Shown here piece after piece: positions 44,009-53,001 of a stretch of 64,000 nucleotides of DNA. Under the pieces are notes generated by a model. That model did no database searches. It saw only the letters and a program-made list of their open reading frames with translations, and was not told the origin of the DNA. Positions within the stretch are counted from its first letter, which is position 1. Each line of letters begins with the position of its first letter. Where the stretch lies: assembly GCA_964384555.1 (NCBI GenBank), contig CAYLLA010000001.1:186001-250000 (forward strand). Direction: 5' to 3'. Origin of the DNA: CAG-390 sp964384555. GTDB lineage: Bacteria > Bacillota > Clostridia > Oscillospirales > CAG-272. Made by a program: the position numbers and the translations under genes.

Positions 44009-44464
44009 TCAGCTTGTAAGATCTTCGATGGCCGCCGCCAGCGCGGACGAGTCGCGAAGGCTCACTCCCGCCCGCAAAAGCTCAGCTTCATCGGCGGTGA
44101 GTATACCAAGGTCAAACTGGGCAGAATATACCACGTCTCCCGTTCGATCGATGGCGGTAAGTTTGCCTCCCTCATCGTTGTAGACCAAAAGTATCGCATC
44201 ATCATTGCCGTGAAATGCAAAAACATCTGCGGCCGCGGCGGCGGTGGATGCGGATGTGTCGTTATCCACGGCGGTGTCTGCGGAAGTTTGGCTGTCACAT
44301 GCGGCGGCAGAGGCAGATGCGCTGGTCGGTCTCCCCGCGGTGTGATCACCCGTGCCTCCCGCGGCGTTTATATACGCTCTGGTACACAGGACTACGGCAA
44401 TGGTGGAGAGGACAAGGAAAAGCACGGCCGCCGCTGTCACGGCCCACAATAACTTGATCTTCAT
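44009..44464 (-). CDS. membrane-anchored protein with BofC-like C-terminal domain
   Basis: About 151 residues. A single N-terminal membrane helix (WAVTAAAVLFLVLSTIAVVL), a low-complexity Ala/Ser/Thr/Asp linker (residues 36-85), and a small domain AFHGNDDAILLVYNDEGGKLTAIDRTGD ... LTADEAELLRAGVSLRDSSALAAAIEDLTS. That C-terminal pattern (D-x-x-x-L-x-x-G-V/I followed by an LxxxxEDY/T-S end) resembles BofC-like domains found in spore-formers; the similarity is read by eye only. An ATG at 44464 with AAAGGATG upstream is favoured over one at 44476. It is convergent with dnaE, without a visible terminator between them. Confidence 0.6.
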   Translation of the reverse strand: MKIKLLWAVTAAAVLFLVLSTIAVVLCTRAYINAAGGTGDHTAGRPTSASASAAACDSQTSADTAVDNDTSASTAAAAADVFAFHGNDDAILLVYNDEGGKLTAIDRTGDVVYSAQFDLGILTADEAELLRAGVSLRDSSALAAAIEDLTS

Positions 44465-44626
44465 TTTCTCATACATCCTTTTGTTTGTTTTTCCATTATT
44501 ATTGTCCTAAATTCATAGTGTATTCAAATAAGAGTGCTAAAATAATGATAAAATAAGTCAGGCGATAAACAAAACGTGCGGCAAGCGAGCCGCGGTAATA
44601 AAAAACCAAACAGGAACGGTCAAAGA

Positions 44627-47266
44627 ATGCAAAAAAAATTAAACTGGCACGATGAGATAAAAAAAGCATGCAAGATAGCCTGGCACGGCGCCGGGATCTT
44701 TTTTCGCGGCTTTTTAAACGTGCTTGTAACCTTTCTTATCATTTGTGCACTTACCGGTATCATAGTCGTTTGCGCATTTACGATCTATATAAAGAACTAT
44801 GTTGAGACCGAGGTGGATATATCAAAATACAAGCTTGATTTTAATACGTCCACTACCACGCGTGTTTACAGGTACGAGTTCACCGACCGCGCAAATCGTG
44901 TAGGCGAGGCCGTGGAGCTTGAAAGCGAGCGGTTGTACGGTCCTAAAAACAGTATTTTTACCGAGTATGATAAGATCCCCGCAAACCTGCAAAACGCGTT
45001 TATAGCAGTTGAGGATAAGCGTTTTATGACGCATGATGGCGTGGACTGGCTAAGGACCGTCAAGGCGGGCGCTAACTTTTTCCTTGGCTTTGACAGCTCA
45101 AACTACGGCGGTTCAACTCTTACCCAACAGCTTATAAAGAACGTAAGCGGAGATGATTCCTACAAGATACAGCGTAAGAAACAGGAGAACCTTTGGGCGC
45201 TCGATCTTGAAAAGAAGATGGAAAAAGAGGAGATACTTGAGCTGTATCTTAACATCATAAATCTCGGCTCCGGCTGTTACGGCGTGCAGGCGGCGGCAAA
45301 CAAGTATTTTGATAAGGATGTAAGCGAGCTGACACTTATCGAGTGCGCCGCTATCGCATCCATTACCAAAAACCCCTCAAAGTATAACCCCATCACCCAT
45401 CCGGAGGAAAATCTGGAGCGGCGCAACACCGTGGTGGCTCGTATGCTTGAGCAGGGGCTTATCAATAAGCGCGAGTATGACGAGGCATACGGCAAGGAGC
45501 TGGTCCTTAATGTTCGTGATGATACAAGAGAGATTAATATCAACTCTTGGTATACCGATATGGCAATAGAGGATATCATTACGGATTACAGCAAGCAGTA
45601 TGAGGTCTCTCGCGAGATAGCGGCACTTAAGGTGTATAACAGCGGATGGAACATCTATCTTTTGGTGGACGACCGCATCCAAACGATCCTTGAAGAGACC
45701 TATCTTGATGACAGCAACTTCCCGGACAGCGACTCTGTCCTCCCCGCGCAGTCCTCGGCTATCGTGATAGACCCCGAGACGGGCGATATACTCGGCGTTG
45801 TGGGCGCAAGAGGAGAGAAGACGGCTAACCGAATACAAAACTATGCCACCACCACCAAACGCTCGCCGGGTTCATCGATAAAGCCGCTTGCCGTGTACGC
45901 CCCTGCCATCGAGCGCGGGCTTATAACCTATGCATCTGTTTTTGATGATACCCCCTTTACCTTTGACAAAGAGGCCGGCACTGCTTGGCCTAAAAACTTT
46001 GATTATTATTACCGCGGCCTTACAAATATCAAGTATGCGGTAGAGAACTCGCTGAACACCGTATCCCTTAAGGTGCTGGAGCTTGTTGGACTTGACTATT
46101 CCTTTAAGTTCTGCCGTGATACACTGGGACTTGATAATCTTATCGAGTCGATGACGCTTGAGAGCGGCAACACCTTGACCGATAAGGGCTACGCGGCATT
46201 GGCGCTGGGGCAGCTGAACTACGGTCTTACCGTGCGCGAGATGACGGCGGCATATTCCGTTTTTGCCAATAACGGTGTGTATAACGAATCGAATTCCTAT
46301 CTCAAGGTACTGGACAGCGAGGGCAACACGATCCTTCAAAACGACTATAAGGGCACTGTGGCTCTCAGCGAGTCCACCGCATCGATCATGACAAAGCTCA
46401 TGCAAACTGTCGTGGCGCATAGTGGTTATATCAAGCTTGATTCAAAGATAGAGCTTGCCGCAAAAACAGGTTCGGCGGGCGATAACTATGATAGATGGTT
46501 TATCGGCTATTCGCCGTATTATATCTGCGGAGTTTGGTATGGTTATGAGTATCCAAAGGCAATACCCGGCGATAACCCCTCCGGTATCGTGTGGAATACC
46601 ATGATGACCGAGATACACGAGCCGATATTTGAGTCGGTGGCCGACGGCAACGAGGAGCTTAAGTCCTTTACCGTATCGGATGATGTTGTAAAATGCACCT
46701 ATTGTAAGTATTCCGGCAAGCTGATGACGGATGCCTGCGAGGCGGACCCGCGCGGCAACTCGGCGGAGACAGGGTATTTCTTGCGCGGCACACAGCCCAC
46801 GACATCCTGCGACCGCCATGTGTGGGTGATATTTGATGAGGTCACGGGCGGCGTGGCATGCGATAAGTGCCCGACAGAAAATCTCATTCAAAAGCCTCTG
46901 TTGCTTGTTGATCGTAACTTCCCGATCGAGGTGTATGTAAACGATACCCAATATACCTACGTGCAGAATGCAGAGGGTATAGTGCCGTATTCAAATGCAT
47001 ATTATCCTTATTATCAATCGCTTTCCGGTAACGGCAGATTTTACGGCAAGCATTCGGGCAGTGGAATGCCGTATAACAGAGCCTGCACTGAGCACGGAGA
47101 TGCCACGTCCTGGATAATCGATGCCAACCACCGACCCGGATCGGGTATAGTCCTGCCGGAGGTGACAGAGCCGGCGGAGACTACCACGCTTGTGTGGTTG
47201 CCCGGCGGATTTGGCGAGAATGATATATTCGATCTGCGCCGCCGCATTTTCGGTGAGCTGACCTAA
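44627..47266 (+). CDS. class A penicillin-binding protein (PBP1a-like)
   Basis: Bifunctional peptidoglycan glycosyltransferase/transpeptidase. Residues 1-25 are cytoplasmic, 26-55 the membrane anchor (GFLNVLVTFLIICALTG). The GT51 domain has catalytic Glu (VEDKRFMTHDG), GGSTLTQQL and ALDLEKKMEKEEILELYLN. The transpeptidase has the nucleophile near Ser416 (SSIK), SLN (ENSLNTVSLKVLE) and KTG (AKTGSAG). C-terminally is a cysteine module (CTYCKYSGKLMTDAC) known from clostridial PBPs, then a tail ending with a Pro/Glu/Thr linker. An in-frame GTG at 44576 would add 17 basic residues and cannot be excluded. Confidence 0.93.
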   Translation: MQKKLNWHDEIKKACKIAWHGAGIFFRGFLNVLVTFLIICALTGIIVVCAFTIYIKNYVETEVDISKYKLDFNTSTTTRVYRYEFTDRANRVGEAVELESERLYGPKNSIFTEYDKIPANLQNAFIAVEDKRFMTHDGVDWLRTVKAGANFFLGFDSSNYGGSTLTQQLIKNVSGDDSYKIQRKKQENLWALDLEKKMEKEEILELYLNIINLGSGCYGVQAAANKYFDKDVSELTLIECAAIASITKNPSKYNPITHPEENLERRNTVVARMLEQGLINKREYDEAYGKELVLNVRDDTREININSWYTDMAIEDIITDYSKQYEVSREIAALKVYNSGWNIYLLVDDRIQTILEETYLDDSNFPDSDSVLPAQSSAIVIDPETGDILGVVGARGEKTANRIQNYATTTKRSPGSSIKPLAVYAPAIERGLITYASVFDDTPFTFDKEAGTAWPKNFDYYYRGLTNIKYAVENSLNTVSLKVLELVGLDYSFKFCRDTLGLDNLIESMTLESGNTLTDKGYAALALGQLNYGLTVREMTAAYSVFANNGVYNESNSYLKVLDSEGNTILQNDYKGTVALSESTASIMTKLMQTVVAHSGYIKLDSKIELAAKTGSAGDNYDRWFIGYSPYYICGVWYGYEYPKAIPGDNPSGIVWNTMMTEIHEPIFESVADGNEELKSFTVSDDVVKCTYCKYSGKLMTDACEADPRGNSAETGYFLRGTQPTTSCDRHVWVIFDEVTGGVACDKCPTENLIQKPLLLVDRNFPIEVYVNDTQYTYVQNAEGIVPYSNAYYPYYQSLSGNGRFYGKHSGSGMPYNRACTEHGDATSWIIDANHRPGSGIVLPEVTEPAETTTLVWLPGGFGENDIFDLRRRIFGELT

Positions 47267-47331
47267 ACATTGCCCGCGAGCTTTGGCAGATCTAAAGGCA
47301 ATGCTCGCCCTTCGCTTTTGATAAATAAGGC

Positions 47332-47364
47332 GACAGCATGAGCGTATTAACGGCTCATGCTGTC
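47332..47364 (+). terminator. stem-loop after the PBP gene
   Basis: Perfect 12-bp stem (GACAGCATGAGC / GCTCATGCTGTC) with a 9-nt loop 65 nt after the stop codon; no clear T run follows, so Rho-independent activity is uncertain. Confidence 0.6.
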
Positions 47365-47433
47365 ACCGCGGTGATGATACAAGCAAAGAATGCATCATTT
47401 TTCAGCAAAAAGAGAAAATCTGCACTAATCCTA

Positions 47434-47462
47434 TTGACAAAACCGCAATAGTATTGTATAAT
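47434..47462 (+). promoter_or_regulatory. consensus sigma-A promoter of the small lipoprotein gene
   Basis: Perfect TTGACA and TATAAT with a 17-bp spacer, the closest match to consensus in the window; strong expression is expected. Confidence 0.88.
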
Positions 47463-47503
47463 CTATTCATGTTGATCCGCGCGGAAAGGCGGATAAGAAA
47501 GGC

Positions 47504-48013
47504 ATGGTATTTTTTAAAATGAAAGCTAAAAAAATTATTTCTCTTTTACTCGCATCACTCATGCTCCTCGCCCTCTCGGCGGTCTGCATCTCCTGTGACA
47601 ACGGCGACCAGCCCGGCAACGATGGTGATAAGATCACCGTTTCTGTTGAAGTTTATTACACCGACAGCGATGGAGCCGAGGCTCTCTTCCTTAAGGCGAC
47701 CGAGCTTGAGGTAAATGCGGGAAGCACGGTAAATGATACTCTCATTGCTCTTATAGCCGCTCGTGAGGCTACATATAAAGCTCTTGCCGATGGTTCTGTT
47801 GACTCCATCACCTTTGAGGGTGAAACTCTGGCTCAAAAGAGCGAGAACGTATCCAGCAACGAGGAAACCAAGACCTTTAAGAACACCCACTTTGAGTGGA
47901 CCCTCAACGGCGCAAAGCCGGAGGATGCCACATCCCTGACACTTACCGTTGCAAACGGTGATAAGGTCGTTTATAAGCTCGTTACCCAGGAGCAGGTAGT
48001 TCCCGTATCGTAA
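47504..48013 (+). CDS. small secreted lipoprotein, DUF4430-like
   Basis: 169 residues. Signal sequence MKAKKIISLLLASLMLLALSAVCISC followed by DNGDQPGNDGD, the usual shape of a lipoprotein with lipidated Cys near residue 31. The mature part is a single beta-rich domain (ITVSVEVYYTDSDG, LEVNAGSTVNDTLIAL, FEWTLNGAKPEDATSLTL, DKVVYKL) whose GSTV-x-D-T/A-L motif resembles DUF4430 domains. Two starts are possible (47504 or 47519); GGAAAGG favours the first. Strong promoter in front, long hairpin terminator behind. The function is unknown. Confidence 0.7.
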   Translation: MVFFKMKAKKIISLLLASLMLLALSAVCISCDNGDQPGNDGDKITVSVEVYYTDSDGAEALFLKATELEVNAGSTVNDTLIALIAAREATYKALADGSVDSITFEGETLAQKSENVSSNEETKTFKNTHFEWTLNGAKPEDATSLTLTVANGDKVVYKLVTQEQVVPVS

Positions 48014-48036
48014 GTTAAAAGACAAATATCAAACAT

Positions 48037-48090
48037 AATAAATTTATCGATCCGGATGTCGCACGCGGCATCCGGATCGATAAATTTATT
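48037..48090. terminator. 22-bp perfect hairpin, bidirectional terminator
   Basis: AATAAATTTATCGATCCGGATG pairs perfectly with its reverse complement across a 10-nt loop between the convergent lipoprotein and mnmA genes. The A/T-rich stem base supplies U runs in both directions. Confidence 0.88.
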
Positions 48091-48105
48091 ATCAAAGATT
48101 TGTTT

Positions 48106-49179
48106 TCAGCCCGAGATCTCATCATCTCTGAGGATAATACCGCCGCCCAAAAGCTCGCGATCACTGTAAAAGACGGCAGATTGCCCTGGGGCAGGTGCGC
48201 GTTCGGGAAGAACAAAGTCTATTTTGTATATTCCCAAGGTGACGTCTACCGGCGCGACTGTTGCCTGTGAGCGGCGCTTTGTGTAGCGGGTGCTGACCTG
48301 CGCCGAGAACGGCTCGGTGGGAAACTTACCCGAAATAAATGTTGTTTGCTTTATCATTATCGATGAGCGATAAAGCATCTCCTCGCCCGACAGCACAACG
48401 CGGTTATCTCCCGCATCTATGCGGCATACGTAAAGCGGACGGTCGGCGGATATCCCCAGCCCGCGCCGCTGTCCCGGCGTATAGTTTTGTATGCCTGTAT
48501 GCCTGCCGAGCACACGTCCGTCTGTGTCAACAAAGTCACCGGGGGGCGGGAGGGCGTCAATCTCGTGCGCCGCAAAGGCCTTGTAGTCGCCGTCGGGGAT
48601 AAAGCATATATCTTGACTGTCCTTTTTTTCGGCGGCGGAGGAGTGATCGTTGGCGGCGAGCCCGCGCACCTCGCTTTTTGTAAGTCCCGCAAGAGGGAAG
48701 ATGAGCCGCGAGAGGGTCGCTTGGTCAAGTGTGTAAAGAAAATATGTTTGATCCTTGGCTGTATCGGTGGGGGTGATAAGATGATACCCGCTCGCATCAT
48801 GGCTGATCGATGCATAGTGACCGGTAGAGATCATATCAATACCGTGCGCATCGGCGTAGGCCAGCATCTCCGGGAATTTTATGTGGCGGTTACATTCAAC
48901 GCAGGGGTTGGGTGTCCCGCCGCCAAGGTACACACTTGTGAAATTATCTATTACATGCCGCTTGAATCTATCACGTATATCAAGAGTTACGTGCGGAATG
49001 CCTATCTCAGCGGCGACCCTCGCGGCCGCTGCGGCGGCCGATGCGCTGCCGCAGGAGGGTAGCATTTGATCTGTCATAATAAAAGTGATGCCGGTAACGC
49101 TGTAGCCGGCGCGTCTCAGGAGCATGGCGGAAACGGTGCTGTCCACACCGCCGCTCATGCCGAGCAATACTGTTTTCAT
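48106..49179 (-). CDS. mnmA: tRNA 2-thiouridylase MnmA
   Basis: Puts sulfur on U34 of tRNA-Lys, -Glu and -Gln. 357 residues: PP-loop GMSGGVDST (residues 7-15), LGGGTPNPCVECNRHIKF (catalytic Cys93), GHYA, KDQTYFLYTL, and second catalytic Cys192 (SQDICFIPDGDY), then the beta-barrel C-terminal domain. The start is the ATG after AGGATATC; an in-frame start at 49275 lies upstream of the promoter and is excluded. IscS-type cysteine desulfurase, its usual neighbour, is not here. Confidence 0.94.
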   Translation of the reverse strand: MKTVLLGMSGGVDSTVSAMLLRRAGYSVTGITFIMTDQMLPSCGSASAAAAAARVAAEIGIPHVTLDIRDRFKRHVIDNFTSVYLGGGTPNPCVECNRHIKFPEMLAYADAHGIDMISTGHYASISHDASGYHLITPTDTAKDQTYFLYTLDQATLSRLIFPLAGLTKSEVRGLAANDHSSAAEKKDSQDICFIPDGDYKAFAAHEIDALPPPGDFVDTDGRVLGRHTGIQNYTPGQRRGLGISADRPLYVCRIDAGDNRVVLSGEEMLYRSSIMIKQTTFISGKFPTEPFSAQVSTRYTKRRSQATVAPVDVTLGIYKIDFVLPERAPAPGQSAVFYSDRELLGGGIILRDDEISG

Positions 49180-49246
49180 GATATCCTGTCCCATGCCCCG
49201 TTGCTGCCAATAGGCAACGCCGAGGAGGCTTTTGTTTTTATAGCCT

Positions 49247-49275
49247 ATTATACCGCACAAACAGCTTTTTTTCAA
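49247..49275 (-). promoter_or_regulatory. sigma-A promoter of mnmA
   Basis: Minus strand TTGAAA (49275-49270) and TATAAT (49252-49247), 17-bp spacer, giving a 5' leader of about 60 nt. Confidence 0.75.
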
Positions 49276-49431
49276 GTATCGGCGGCGTTTGCGAGTAAAA
49301 TTTACATTTTAGTATGGTTTTTATCTTTAGAATATAGTATAATAGAATAGATTATAATAGCCGTTACTCTGACGTATTTAAAAACATTATTGTTGCCGTC
49401 TCTCGGCGGCGGAATGGGGAATCAACTTTCA

Positions 49432-52209
49432 ATGAAGATAGAAACACTTTTGTTTGGTGACTACAGCAAAAGACAGCTGAAAAAGATCAAGGGCGCGGCG
49501 GATGCCGTTGATGCCCTCTCGGATAAATATCGTGCCATGAGCGAGGAGGAGCTGCGCTCGGTAACACCTGCCTTTCGTGCTCGACTTGAAGCGGGAGAAA
49601 CACTTGAGGGGCTTTTGCCGGAGGCCTTTGCCGCGGTGCGTGAGGCCGCGGACAGGGTGCTTGGCAAACGTCCTTTCCGTGTACAGGTCATAGGCGGCAT
49701 ATTACTGCATCAGGGCAGAATAGCCGAAATGAAGACGGGCGAGGGTAAGACACTCGTTGCCACAATGCCCGCGTATCTTAACGCGCTCACCGGCCGCGGT
49801 GTGCATATCGTTACGGTGAATGATTACCTTGCCGTGCGTGATGCGGGGGAGATGGGCAGGATATATGAGTATCTCGGCCTGCGCACGGGTGTTATTACCA
49901 AGGAGATGTCAGCCGATGAAAAGCGCCGCAACTACGTCGCAGATATCACCTACGGAACGAATAACGAGTTTGGTTTTGACTATCTGCGCGATAATCTGCA
50001 GACGAGCCTTGATAGGCAGATGCAGCGCGGCCACAACTTTGCTATCATCGATGAGGTAGACTCCATCCTTATCGATGAGGCTCGCACGCCTCTCATCATC
50101 TCGGGTATGAGCGGAAAATCAACGGATATATACGAGCGGTGCGATGCGGCAGTCAGAAAGCTCTCAAAAAAGGTCATCAAGGAGATAGATACAAAGCTTG
50201 AGACAGATGACGAGAACTTTGATTATATCGTTGATGAAAAGCATTCAAATGCAGTTCTCACCCCGCGCGGAGTGAAAAAGATAGAGGAATTTTTCGGCAT
50301 TGAGAACCTCAATGATCCGGAAAACGCCAGCATAGCCCATAATGTGAACCAGTCCATCCACGCATACGGCGTGAAAAAGCGAGATATCGACTATGTTGTT
50401 AAGGACGGCGAAATAATTATCGTTGACTCCTTTACCGGTCGCCTTATGCCCGGCAGACGTTATCAGGACGGTCTGCACCAGGCACTTGAGGCAAAGGAAC
50501 GCGTAAATGTACAGTCGGAGATGAAGGTAACAGCCACTGTGACCATTCAAAACTATTTCCGTATGTACCATAAGCTTTCGGGTATGACGGGAACCGCGAT
50601 GACCGAGGAGGAAGAATTCAGAGAGATATACGGTCTTGACGTTGTTGAAGTCCCCACTAACAAGCCGATGATCCGCAACGATCACCCGGACCGCATATTT
50701 ACCGATGAGGCGGCGAAATTCCGCGCAGTTATAGAGCTTGTAGAGGAATGCCGCGAGCGCGAACAGCCGGTGTTGGTCGGTACCGCATCGGTTGAAAAAT
50801 CCGAAATGCTTTCAAAAATGCTTAAGGCGCGCGGCATAAAGCATAATGTGCTCAATGCCAAAAATCATGAGCGCGAGGCTGATATCATAGCCGAGGCGGG
50901 TCGCGCGGGTGCGGTAACTATCGCCACAAACATGGCGGGCCGCGGTACCGATATCATGCTTGGCGGTAACCCGGAGCATATGGCAAAGCAGGAGATGACC
51001 CGCATGGGGCTTCGCCCGGAGCTTATCGCACTCTCCACGGGTACTGCTCCCACAAGCGACCCGGATATTAAAAATGCACGTAATACATTTAGAATGTACT
51101 ACGAAAAGTATAAAGAGGAGATAAAGCCCAACCGCGAGAGGGTGGTGGCATCCGGCGGTCTTTATATCATTGGCTCCGAGCGGCATGAGAGCCGCCGCAT
51201 AGATAACCAGCTGCGCGGTCGTTCCGGCCGTCAGGGAGACCCCGGCGAATCGACATTTTTTATTTCGCTTCAGGATGATCTTATGCGCCTCTTTGCAGAT
51301 CCTGCACGTCTGCAAAAGCTTTCTGCATTTGCAACAAACCTTACAGACGAGAGCGGCGATATGTCGCAAAATATCAAGCTCTTCTCAAGCGTGATCGAGA
51401 GTGCGCAAAAGAGGATAGAGAGCCGCAACTTTAAGATCCGTAAGAGCGTGCTTGAATATGATGATATCCTAAACGAACAGCGTAAATCGATATATCAGCA
51501 AAGAGATGAGATACTCCACGAGGGCGATCTTTCGGCAAAGATCAAGGAGATGATCTCCTCCACTATTGCCGAGTCGGTGGAAGCGGCCACTGCATCCGCT
51601 GACCGCAGTGAGTGGGATATTGACGGATTGCGCCGCAAATACCTCGGCTGGGTCTGCCGGGACGATGATCTTGTGTTCACCGATGCGGCACTGGCAAGAA
51701 TAAGACCCGAGGATATTACAGAACTGCTCTGCCAAAACGCAGACGAGCTTTACAGAAAGCGCGAGGCGGAGGCGGGATACGAGCGTTTCCACCGCTTTGA
51801 GCGTACGACACTGCTCCATAACATGGACGAGATGTGGCTTGACCACATCGACGATATGGAAAACCTAAAGCAAAACGTGCGCTTGCAATCCTATGCGCAT
51901 AAGGATCCGCTTACAGAGTACAAGTTGCTTGGCTCAAACATGTTTGGTGATCTTATAACCGAGATACGCGATAAGACTGCACGCGAGATGCTGACAGAGC
52001 GCATCCCGGAGGTCATAGTCATCACGCCGGAGATGATCAAAAACATGCGCCTCGGTCGCAGCGCGGAAAAGGACAAAGGTTCATCCCCCCTGCCGCCCCA
52101 CCCCGCAGAGCGCATAGATCGCAATGCGCCCTGTCCCTGCGGCAGCGGTAAAAAATACAAAAAGTGCTGTGGTGCAAAAAGCCTTGATGGCAACGGCGAC
52201 AGTAACTGA
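49432..52209 (+). CDS. secA: preprotein translocase ATPase SecA
   Basis: Motor that drives unfolded preproteins through SecYEG. NBD1 has MKTGEGKTLVA (Walker A), TNDYLA-type TVNDYLAVRDAGEMG, TYGTNNEFGFDYLRDN and IIDEVDSILIDEARTPLIISG (DEVD box). The preprotein cross-linking domain, NBD2 (ATNMAGRGTDIMLGG, GSERHESRRIDNQLRGRSGRQGDPG) and helical scaffold follow. The C-terminal zinc finger APCPCGSGKKYKKCCG recruits SecB-like partners or lipids. About 925 residues from ATG 49432, which matches the Bacillus N-terminal length; ATG 49414 would add six residues. Confidence 0.96.
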   Translation: MKIETLLFGDYSKRQLKKIKGAADAVDALSDKYRAMSEEELRSVTPAFRARLEAGETLEGLLPEAFAAVREAADRVLGKRPFRVQVIGGILLHQGRIAEMKTGEGKTLVATMPAYLNALTGRGVHIVTVNDYLAVRDAGEMGRIYEYLGLRTGVITKEMSADEKRRNYVADITYGTNNEFGFDYLRDNLQTSLDRQMQRGHNFAIIDEVDSILIDEARTPLIISGMSGKSTDIYERCDAAVRKLSKKVIKEIDTKLETDDENFDYIVDEKHSNAVLTPRGVKKIEEFFGIENLNDPENASIAHNVNQSIHAYGVKKRDIDYVVKDGEIIIVDSFTGRLMPGRRYQDGLHQALEAKERVNVQSEMKVTATVTIQNYFRMYHKLSGMTGTAMTEEEEFREIYGLDVVEVPTNKPMIRNDHPDRIFTDEAAKFRAVIELVEECREREQPVLVGTASVEKSEMLSKMLKARGIKHNVLNAKNHEREADIIAEAGRAGAVTIATNMAGRGTDIMLGGNPEHMAKQEMTRMGLRPELIALSTGTAPTSDPDIKNARNTFRMYYEKYKEEIKPNRERVVASGGLYIIGSERHESRRIDNQLRGRSGRQGDPGESTFFISLQDDLMRLFADPARLQKLSAFATNLTDESGDMSQNIKLFSSVIESAQKRIESRNFKIRKSVLEYDDILNEQRKSIYQQRDEILHEGDLSAKIKEMISSTIAESVEAATASADRSEWDIDGLRRKYLGWVCRDDDLVFTDAALARIRPEDITELLCQNADELYRKREAEAGYERFHRFERTTLLHNMDEMWLDHIDDMENLKQNVRLQSYAHKDPLTEYKLLGSNMFGDLITEIRDKTAREMLTERIPEVIVITPEMIKNMRLGRSAEKDKGSSPLPPHPAERIDRNAPCPCGSGKKYKKCCGAKSLDGNGDSN

Positions 52210-52231
52210 TAATGGTCGGCGGTGAAAACTG

Positions 52232-52909
52232 ATGGGATTTGGTGTGCTTTTTATAGGCTATCTTATAGCTTTCCCCATGACACTTACAATGTACGGCTGG
52301 GCTATACGAATACTCGGCTGTATCGTGATGATAGTTGGCTGCAAAAAGCTTTGCGATTATTTTCGCGGGTTCTTTTATGTCGGTCTGCTTTCGGCTCTGT
52401 TTGCACTGACTGGTGTCTTTGAGGGTCTGATCAAGTTTGCGGATCTACCGGATATATACCAAACGATAGAGAGCTGGGTGTGGTTTGGAGTCGTGCTCGT
52501 CTTTCATCTCGTAATAAACTGGGAGCTTAACCTTGCCGATGCCTCAGTTGGGATAGAACGTCAACGCTCCACGGCTCTTACGGCTGTGTTTATTTCGGTT
52601 CTCTGGTTTGTAACGTATGTTCTCGGCATAACCCAACTGATACCGCCCGGATTTTATTGGCTGATGTTTTATGTCCTTATGGTGATCACTGCCGTGGCCA
52701 TCTACGGCAGTTATCGCTATATCGCACCCGCGGGCGAGGCGGATACCGTTACCCGTCGCAAAACGGGCATAGGGTTTATTGATAAATTCTTTGCCGAGCT
52801 TGACCGGCGTGAAGCGCGCGCCATCGAGACCACTCGCGCCGAGATAGAGGCACGTCAAAGAAAGCGCGAGGCGGCACGCGCGGGCGGCAAACGCAAAAAA
52901 CGCAAGTAA
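52232..52909 (+). CDS. unrecognised integral membrane protein (225 aa)
   Basis: About six membrane segments in residues 1-165 (MGFGVLFIGYLIAFPMTL..., CIVMIVGCKKLCDYF..., LSALFALTGVFEGL..., FGVVLVFHLVINW, FISVLWFVTYVLGI, YWLMFYVLMVITAVAIYG), followed by a strongly basic cytoplasmic tail (residues 185-225) rich in Arg, Lys and Ala ending KKRK. Such positive tails often contact RNA, DNA or membrane. Starts 22 nt after secA and 92 nt before the next gene, so the three may form one transcript. Family not recognised. Confidence 0.72.
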   Translation: MGFGVLFIGYLIAFPMTLTMYGWAIRILGCIVMIVGCKKLCDYFRGFFYVGLLSALFALTGVFEGLIKFADLPDIYQTIESWVWFGVVLVFHLVINWELNLADASVGIERQRSTALTAVFISVLWFVTYVLGITQLIPPGFYWLMFYVLMVITAVAIYGSYRYIAPAGEADTVTRRKTGIGFIDKFFAELDRREARAIETTRAEIEARQRKREAARAGGKRKKRK

Positions 52910-53001
52910 GCCGCCTCCCGCCCGCGGTGTGCCGACCGTTTCACCGAGCGTGCGGACGGAACGATATATGATACATTTTTTGAAGATCAAGGAGCATAAA
53001 A

